This document shows positions 1 to 4,410 of a stretch of 5,872 nucleotides of DNA, piece by piece. A model generated the notes under the pieces. That model made no database searches and had not been told where the DNA came from. It saw nothing but the letters and a program-made list of their open reading frames with translations. The stretch's first letter is position 1. Every line of letters starts with the position of its first letter. Both the position numbers and the translations under genes were made by a program. The stretch comes from Armatimonadota bacterium. GTDB lineage: Bacteria > Armatimonadota > Zipacnadia > Zipacnadales > UBA11051. Location: assembly GCA_003542955.1 (NCBI GenBank), contig DPJP01000366.1:28964-34835 (forward strand), written 5' to 3'.

Positions 1-254
1 TCAACGACCGCGTGCAGGCCTTCAGCCTCGGGGAGCCGCTGAATGATGACACGGTCGTCATCCACATCGAGAAGGCCAGCCCGGACCTGCATGGCGCCTT
101 CCAGGTGATCAACCAGCAGTTCCTGGCTCACGCATGGGCTGACTGGGAGTATGTGAACCGCGAGCAGGACCTCGGCATCCGCGGCCTGCGGCAGGCCAAG
201 CAGGCCTACCAGCCCCATCACATGGTGGAGAAGTCCGTGGTGAGGGTGAGGTAG
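1..254 (+). CDS. DUF2156 / phosphatidylglycerol lysyltransferase C-terminal domain protein (3' part)
   Basis: This is the C-terminal end of a gene that enters from the left edge. The reading frame is open from base 3 and stops with TAG at 252-254, so about 83 residues are visible and the true start is outside the window. The residues match what I know of the DUF2156 (LPG_synthase_C-like) family: a GEPLNDDT segment followed by HIEKA, then VINQQF, then YVNREQDLGI, and near the end GLRQAKQAYQPHHMVEK. In this family the region is the last part of a GNAT-like fold, and characterised relatives (MprF C-terminal domain) transfer aminoacyl groups from tRNA to phosphatidylglycerol. Stand-alone DUF2156 proteins are mostly uncharacterised, so the substrate here is unknown. 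The gene is convergent with the next one, with 7 bases between stop codons. Internal GTG at 12 is not a real start because conserved sequence continues upstream of it. Confidence 0.85.
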   Translation, partial: NDRVQAFSLGEPLNDDTVVIHIEKASPDLHGAFQVINQQFLAHAWADWEYVNREQDLGIRGLRQAKQAYQPHHMVEKSVVRVR

Positions 255-266
255 GGGTGATCTACC
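250..266. repeat. Short inverted repeat spanning both convergent stop codons
   Basis: GGTAG (250-254) and CTACC (262-266) are exact inverted copies around a 7-base loop that is the whole intergenic space. Each arm contains the TAG stop of one of the two convergent genes. A five-pair stem with no T-run is too weak to call a terminator, but it is the only symmetric element at this gene junction. Confidence 0.35.
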
Positions 267-1017
267 CGAGTCTCAGGTCCTTGTAGAAGTTCGCTTCACG
301 GGTGACGCGCTCGATGGGCATGCCGCTCTCGGCAGCGACGATCTCTTGGAGTCTCTCCCAGATGGCCTCCGGGGTGGTTCCCAACTCGTGGATGAGCTGC
401 GCGCTGTTGATCGTCGCGACTTTGCGGACAAGCCCACCAACGGTCTCGCATTGCGGAGGTATGCGGTCCGCGAAGCGACGAGTGAAGCGATAGACCAGGA
501 TAGCAGCGCATACAGAGAGCGCCAGCCCCACACTCAGCCAGAGCACGAACAGCGCTGACCATGCAGCGATCCCGAGATGAGAGCCAAGAGCCCACGTGGC
601 AAGCATCAGAGCCCCGATTGTCCCGATGGCGATGGCTGCATCGACCGTTGTCCCGCCGGGCAACTGCAAAGGCGGTACGCTCAGTCCGACAGCGTCGCCG
701 AACTGGGCCCAGACCTCGCGTCGGCGCTTGGGCTCATCCGCGTGGGTGGCCGCAAACAGGCGTTCCACATCTGACTGAGGCGTCGTCTCCCTGCGCGGAA
801 TGTGGGCGCAGTCTCGGAGCGCTCTCCTGACGCGGTAGAACACATGACTGCTGTGACATGGCGGCTCACTCTCCAGCGAGGTTACACCCTCCAGCTTACG
901 CATGACGAGGTCGTGCAGATCGCCAACAGTAATGACCTCCTGCGCCTCCTCGTCCCGAAGCTCGATGCCGAAGGTATCCTCGACAGCCAGCACGAGTTCG
1001 ACCACGTCGAGTCCCAT
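262..1017 (-). CDS. Membrane protein with split, apparently circularly permuted acyl-carrier-protein-like ends
   Basis: A 251-residue protein. Residues 1-42 (MGLDVVELVLAVEDTFGIEL, then a TVGDLHDLV motif at 31-38) resemble helices II-IV of an acyl carrier protein, beginning at the position of the usual DSL motif, with Gly2 where the phosphopantetheine-bearing Ser would be. Residues 217-251 (WERLQEIVAAESG, then VTREANFYKDLRLG) resemble ACP helix I and the loop that normally runs into DSL. Between them lie a basic soluble stretch (about 57-120) and two hydrophobic segments, about 125-145 and 149-177, followed by RFTRR, so the second helix probably ends on the cytoplasmic side. Both ACP-like ends would then face the cytoplasm. 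ATG 1015-1017 is supported by a GGAGG at 1024-1028, six bases upstream. The gene lies 20 bases after trmFO and is probably co-transcribed with it. The family reading and permutation are my inference; the function is unknown. Without the Ser it should not carry a 4'-phosphopantetheine at the normal site, so a structural or regulatory role is more likely than acyl carriage. Confidence 0.85.
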   Translation of the reverse strand: MGLDVVELVLAVEDTFGIELRDEEAQEVITVGDLHDLVMRKLEGVTSLESEPPCHSSHVFYRVRRALRDCAHIPRRETTPQSDVERLFAATHADEPKRRREVWAQFGDAVGLSVPPLQLPGGTTVDAAIAIGTIGALMLATWALGSHLGIAAWSALFVLWLSVGLALSVCAAILVYRFTRRFADRIPPQCETVGGLVRKVATINSAQLIHELGTTPEAIWERLQEIVAAESGMPIERVTREANFYKDLRLG

Positions 1018-1037
1018 GGTGCGCCTCCGCTATGGCC

Positions 1038-2375
1038 TCAACCCACCACCAGCCCCGGCATCCCTGCGATGAAGGCGTCCAGTGCCTCGAGGCAGCGCTT
1101 GCCCTGCGCTTCGCGACGCTGCGAGCGCGACTCGCCCCGCTTCTTCTCAATCGGCGGCAGCAGGCCGAAGTTGGCGTTCATCGGCTGGAAGTTCTTCGCC
1201 TCGGCCGTGCAGATGTAGTTGGCCAGCGCCCCGATGATTGTCGTCGGCGGGAGCGCGACCGGCTCCTTGCCCTGCAGCATCAACGCGGCATTGACCCCTG
1301 CCAGCCAGCCGGAGGCAGTCGAGGGTACATAGCCCTCCACACCGGTAATCTGCCCGGCGAACAGCAGGTCATCGCGCTCGCGGGCCTGGAAGGTGGGTTT
1401 GAGCAGTGTCGGCGCGTTGATGAACGTGTTGCGGTGGATGGCCCCATAGCGCAGGAACTCTGCATTCTCCAGGCCCGGCACCATGCTGAATACGCGCTTC
1501 TGTTCGCCGTACTTGAGCGAGGTCTGGAACCCGACGAGGTTATACATGGTCAGCTCATTGTTCTCGGGGCGAAGCTGCACGACGGCGTACGGGTTGCGCC
1601 CGGTCCGCGGGTCCTTGAGCCCGACCGGCTTCATCGGCCCGAAGCGGAGAGCATCCACCCCGCGCGAGCCGATGATCTCAACCGGCAGGCAGCCCTCGAA
1701 CAGCTCCTTCGGATCATAGTCGGCATGCAGAGTCTTCTCGGCCGACATCAGCGCCTCGTAGAAGCCCGCGTACTCCGCCTCATCCATCGGGCAGTTGATG
1801 TAGGCGGCCTCGTCCTCGCCCTTGTCGTAGCGATCGGCCTTGAAGGCAACCTCCATGTTGATGCTCTCGGCCGAGACTATCGGGGCAATTGCGTCATAGA
1901 AGAACATGTACTCCTCGGAGGTGAACTTGAACAGGTCGCGGGTCAGCGCCTGAGAGGTCAATGGCCCCGTGGCGATGATCACCATGCCCTCATCCGGGAC
2001 GGCGGTGACCTCCTCGCGGATCAGCTCGATACTCGGCTCGGCCTCGATGGCCTCGGTGATCTCCCCGGCGAAGAGGTCTCTGTCGACTGCCAGTGCCTGG
2101 CCTGATGGGACGCGGTGATGGTCTGCCGCGCGCATGATGAGCGAGCCCAGGCGACGGAGTTCCTCCTTCAGTACACCCGTCCCATTGCCAAGACCCTCGC
2201 CCTTGAGCGAGTTGCTGCAGACGAGTTCGGCGAGCAGTCCGGTCTGGTGGGCGGGGGTGAGCTTCTCGGGTCGCATCTCGTAGAGCTTCACGCGGGCGCC
2301 GCGGCGTGCCGCCTGCCACGCGGCCTCCGCGCCGGCCAGCCCGCCGCCGATGATGGTTATGCAGTCTGCAGCCAT
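1038..2375 (-). CDS. trmFO: Methylenetetrahydrofolate--tRNA-(uracil-5-)-methyltransferase TrmFO
   Basis: A 445-residue cytoplasmic flavoprotein, normal length for TrmFO. The family makes 5-methyluridine at position 54 in the T-loop of tRNAs, using methylenetetrahydrofolate as carbon donor and FADH2 as reductant. The N-terminus holds the FAD-binding glycine motif GGGLAGAEAAW (10-20). The family block ELVCSNSLKG follows, with Cys53 at the same number as the catalytically important Cys53 of Bacillus subtilis TrmFO. FEGCLPVE contains Cys229, matching B. subtilis Cys226. Other typical blocks are YDAIAPIV (160-167), YINCPM (192-197), GPMKPVGL and, near the C-terminus, GQITGVEGY and STASGWLAG. It is TrmFO and not the paralogue GidA/MnmG because of length and these blocks. 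ATG 2373-2375 has a GGTGA (2382-2386) six bases upstream. An out-of-frame ATG at 2386-2388 precedes it and is not favoured. Transcription probably starts from the promoter at 2421-2448 and continues into the ACP-like gene. Confidence 0.97.
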   Translation of the reverse strand: MAADCITIIGGGLAGAEAAWQAARRGARVKLYEMRPEKLTPAHQTGLLAELVCSNSLKGEGLGNGTGVLKEELRRLGSLIMRAADHHRVPSGQALAVDRDLFAGEITEAIEAEPSIELIREEVTAVPDEGMVIIATGPLTSQALTRDLFKFTSEEYMFFYDAIAPIVSAESINMEVAFKADRYDKGEDEAAYINCPMDEAEYAGFYEALMSAEKTLHADYDPKELFEGCLPVEIIGSRGVDALRFGPMKPVGLKDPRTGRNPYAVVQLRPENNELTMYNLVGFQTSLKYGEQKRVFSMVPGLENAEFLRYGAIHRNTFINAPTLLKPTFQARERDDLLFAGQITGVEGYVPSTASGWLAGVNAALMLQGKEPVALPPTTIIGALANYICTAEAKNFQPMNANFGLLPPIEKKRGESRSQRREAQGKRCLEALDAFIAGMPGLVVG

Positions 2376-2420
2376 GAGGAATCACCATGCTCTGTATCTT
2401 GTTGATGGAGCGAGGTGACT

Positions 2421-2448
2421 AGTATATACCGGTGGGGGGTGGGGTCAA
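2421..2448 (-). promoter_or_regulatory. Sigma70-type promoter for trmFO and the ACP-like gene
   Basis: Reading the minus strand, TTGACC (2443-2448) matches the -35 consensus at five of six positions. Sixteen bases later comes TATACT (2421-2426), a five-of-six match to the -10 consensus, in a locally AT-rich spot (TATATACTAG) that stands out from the GC-rich surroundings. The start of transcription would fall near 2412-2415, giving a leader of about 40 bases before the trmFO ATG at 2375. The spacer and -35 lie in a tract that is very G-rich on the plus strand. This is a motif-based prediction; no operator or riboswitch fold was evident in the short leader. Confidence 0.6.
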
Positions 2449-2476
2449 GGGGGGAAGGCCGGCCGGAGAAGAGGGG

Positions 2477-2530
2477 AGGGGCCGCACGAGGTGCGCTTCA
2501 GTCGTACCGAAGCGCCCGAGGCCGGCCCCT
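2477..2530 (-). terminator. Two-tier hairpin, candidate terminator of the glycosidase-sulfatase-RidA operon
   Basis: The outer arms AGGGGCCG (2477-2484) and CGGCCCCT (2523-2530) pair over 8 bases. The inner arms GCGCTTC (2493-2499) and GAAGCGC (2509-2515) pair over 7 bases around a 9-base loop. An asymmetric internal loop (8 and 7 bases) separates the two stems. On the minus strand the structure is followed by a pyrimidine-rich run (CCCCTCTTCTCC) and not a clean T-run, so it is a weak intrinsic terminator at best. Its position, about 120 bases after the RidA-like stop and just before the trmFO promoter, fits a boundary element that insulates the two transcription units. Confidence 0.4.
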
Positions 2531-2646
2531 TGTGCCATGCCTCTATAGGTGAGGTATCTCATCCGTGGGCCGACCTTCCCGCAGGCGCGGGATGCCGCCC
2601 CTCCCCGGGCGTCCGGCGGCGGTCACTCGCATACTCCCTCTCGCCC

Positions 2647-3045
2647 TCAATCCAGCACCGCGTACGCCTCCACCTCGATGAGCATGCCCGGGCTGACCAG
2701 GCACTCGACGCCGATGGCGCTGGCGGCCGGATAGGGCTCAACCAGGTACTCGCCGCGCACCTTGCTGAAAGTGGCGAAGTTGCCCATCTCCGAGCCCTTG
2801 ATGAAGATCGTCACCTTGACGACGTTGGAGAAATCGGCACCCGCCGCGGCAAGCTGCGCCTTCATGTTCTCGAAGACCCGGCGGCTCTGGGCCTCGAGGT
2901 CGCCGGGGCCGACGAGTTGGCCCTCCGAGTCGAACGGCACGATGCCGGAGATGAACAGCAGCCTGCTGCCCTCCGCGAGGATACTCTGGCTGTACTGGGC
3001 CATCGGTTTCGGCATGCAGTCGGCGTGGATGACTTCCTTCTTCAT
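2647..3045 (-). CDS. RidA/YjgF/YER057c/UK114-fold protein lacking the RidA arginine
   Basis: A 132-residue protein, typical length for the Rid superfamily, which forms trimers with ligand sites between subunits. Visible hallmarks are AQYSQ (16-20, with the conserved Tyr18), LLFISGIVPFDSEG (29-42), a helix around QSRRVFENMKAQLAAAGA (53-70), VVKVTIFI (75-82) and the C-terminal strand IEVEAYAV (123-130, with Glu126). True RidA enzymes deaminate reactive enamines/imines such as 2-aminoacrylate and need an Arg (Arg105 in E. coli, in the PARSC segment). Here the same segment reads PAASA (106-110), so Ala108 replaces it. The protein is therefore more likely one of the other Rid subfamilies, without RidA-type deaminase activity. 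ATG 3043-3045 has GGAGAG at 3052-3057, six bases upstream. The longer frame reaching 3201 is discarded because it overlaps the sulfatase and its extra residues are not Rid-like. It is the last gene of the operon, 53 bases after the sulfatase. Confidence 0.9.
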   Translation of the reverse strand: MKKEVIHADCMPKPMAQYSQSILAEGSRLLFISGIVPFDSEGQLVGPGDLEAQSRRVFENMKAQLAAAGADFSNVVKVTIFIKGSEMGNFATFSKVRGEYLVEPYPAASAIGVECLVSPGMLIEVEAYAVLD

Positions 3046-3098
3046 TGCAGTCTCTCCATTATCTCGTCTGATATGGGAGCGATGATGCCGGGGCGGGA

Positions 3099-4397
3099 TT
3101 ACCCGAGTGGATCTCCCACCTCCGCCTGCCATCGGGCAAGCTCGCCGCGCAGGTGGTCGAGACGATCCGCACAGCCGCCATCGGGCGCGAGGTTGGCACA
3201 TTCGAGCGGGTCCTGGAGCAGGTCGAACAGCTGCGTGGTGCGCTCGCCGTTGACGTAGTACTCAATCAGCTTGAAGCGCTCATCTCGCACCGCACGCTGG
3301 CAGTCGCGGTAGGCGAAGTAGAGGGTATCGCGCACCCGGTCCTGCTGCCCGCGGATGATCCCCGCCAGGCTCCTGCCCTCGACGCTCTCGGGTATCTGCA
3401 ATCCCGTCAGGTCGCACAGCGTGGGAAAGATGTCGAGCAGGTAGCAGAGCGCATCGGTGCGCTTCCCCCTTGGGATGCACGGTCCGCTGAAGACAAGCGG
3501 CACACGCACACTGTGCTCGTACATGCTCTGCTTGCCCATCAGGCCGTGCTGACCGACCGCGAGGCCGTTGTCCCCCGCGAAGATGATGATCGTGTTCTCC
3601 AACCGCCCTGTCGAGTGCAGTGTCTCCACGATTCGCCCGAGATGTTCATCGACCTGCGTGATCATCCCGTAGTAGTCGGCGATGTGCCGGGCGATGGTCT
3701 CCGGCGTGCGGGGCCAGGGCGCAAGCTGCTCATCGCGAACCCGCAACTCCCCGTTGTCGAAGGGGTGCTCGGGCATGTAGTTGCCCGGCACGGGGATGTC
3801 GCCGGAGCGGTACATCGACGCGTACTGCCTCGGCGGCATGCGCGGATCGTGCGGAGCGGTGTAGGCCGTGTAGAGCAGAAACGGCGCGTCGCCGTCATAC
3901 GTGCTCAGAAAGTCGAGCGCGGAGTTGCTGAACAGCTCGGTCGAGAACTGCTTGCCGATGTACTCGCGGGCTTTCTCATAGCGGCCCGAGGGGTCGAAGT
4001 CCTGCACCGGTACTTCGAGATGGTTCGACATTCCACCGAAGAAGATATTCGCTCCGCCGGAGAAGCTGCGGGCGAACGAATCAGGCTGGTTGTGCCACTT
4101 GCCGATGCCGTATGTCTCGTAGCCGGCCTCCCGGAGCATCTGTGGGAAGGTCAGCGTGCCGGCCAGGTCGTGCGGGGCGCGGAACAGCGTCCGGCCGCTC
4201 ATCATCTGCGCTCGGCTGGGCATGCACACGGCAGGCGACATCGAGCCCATGATCCCTGCATGGGTGAATGTGACTCCGCTCTGGCCCAGGGCGTCGAGGT
4301 TGGGTGTCCTGATGTGCTCGTTTCCCAGCGCGTGGAGCGTATCAAAGCGCTGATCATCGGTGAAGATGAAGACGATATTCGGGCGCCGGTCAGCCAT
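3099..4397 (-). CDS. Sulfatase, type I (formylglycine-dependent), no signal peptide
   Basis: A 432-residue alkaline-phosphatase-superfamily sulfatase that should hydrolyse a sulfate ester. It begins MADRRPNIVFIFTDDQ, placing the metal-binding Asp14-Asp15 right at the N-terminus. The formylglycine motif is CMPSR (58-62), with Cys58 the residue to be oxidised, followed by SGR (67-69). GKWHN supplies Lys100 and His102, TAPHD His183, and FAGDNG the metal ligands Asp276-Asn277, with Lys289 in GLMGKQSMYEHSVRVPL. The set of catalytic residues looks complete. There is no signal peptide or lipobox, so the enzyme is predicted to be cytoplasmic. ATG 4395-4397 is chosen because family similarity starts there and AGGGAG (4406-4411) lies eight bases upstream. 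The upstream glycosidase stop is 13 bases away and overlaps this ribosome-binding site, suggesting coupled translation. Maturation needs an FGE or anSME enzyme, not present in this window. The substrate is unknown; a sulfated sugar is inferred from the neighbour. Confidence 0.95.
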   Translation of the reverse strand: MADRRPNIVFIFTDDQRFDTLHALGNEHIRTPNLDALGQSGVTFTHAGIMGSMSPAVCMPSRAQMMSGRTLFRAPHDLAGTLTFPQMLREAGYETYGIGKWHNQPDSFARSFSGGANIFFGGMSNHLEVPVQDFDPSGRYEKAREYIGKQFSTELFSNSALDFLSTYDGDAPFLLYTAYTAPHDPRMPPRQYASMYRSGDIPVPGNYMPEHPFDNGELRVRDEQLAPWPRTPETIARHIADYYGMITQVDEHLGRIVETLHSTGRLENTIIIFAGDNGLAVGQHGLMGKQSMYEHSVRVPLVFSGPCIPRGKRTDALCYLLDIFPTLCDLTGLQIPESVEGRSLAGIIRGQQDRVRDTLYFAYRDCQRAVRDERFKLIEYYVNGERTTQLFDLLQDPLECANLAPDGGCADRLDHLRGELARWQAEVGDPLG

Positions 4398-4410
4398 CGA
4401 TGATGCTCCC

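Larger units (their letters stand above)
2376..2646. other. Intergenic region between the RidA-like gene and trmFO
   Basis: This 271-base stretch contains no credible gene. From right to left (the direction of both flanking genes) it holds GC-rich inverted repeats soon after the RidA-like stop (GCCGCC 2594-2599 with GGCGGC 2615-2620, and CCCGC 2578-2582 with GCGGG 2587-2591). Next come a two-tier hairpin at 2477-2530, a G-rich tract at 2431-2454 and the trmFO promoter. The first two small hairpins have no T-rich tail and I would not call either one a terminator. Open frames crossing the region have no recognisable protein features. Confidence 0.6.

Noticed and set aside
1032..2105. Plus-strand open frame of 357 codons opposite trmFO
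   Set aside because: It lies wholly antisense to a confidently identified trmFO. Its translation has no recognisable family blocks and is rich in Leu, Arg, Ala, Gly and Val, as expected of an antisense frame in GC-rich DNA.
1990..2388. Minus-strand frame starting at the ATG just upstream of trmFO
   Set aside because: It is out of frame with trmFO and overlaps it entirely, has a His/Arg/Gly-rich translation, and lacks a clear ribosome-binding site of its own.
2457..2464. GGCCGGCC palindrome
   Set aside because: An eight-base GC palindrome is expected by chance in this composition, and no function can be assigned.
2594..2620. GC-rich inverted repeat soon after the RidA-like stop as a terminator
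   Set aside because: Only six pairs around a 15-base loop and no T-rich run follows. Such pairings are common by chance in GC-rich intergenic DNA.
3058..3086. Possible promoter before the RidA-like gene (GATAAT on the minus strand at 3058-3063)
   Set aside because: The predicted start would fall at the ribosome-binding site, and no reasonable -35 lies at the right distance.
2491..3258. Plus-strand open frame across the intergenic region and RidA-like gene
   Set aside because: It is antisense to the RidA-like gene, and its N-terminal part crosses hairpin sequence without protein-like features.
3153..4403. Plus-strand open frame of 416 codons opposite the sulfatase
   Set aside because: It is antisense to the complete sulfatase, is low in recognisable motifs, and has a composition typical of antisense frames in GC-rich genes.
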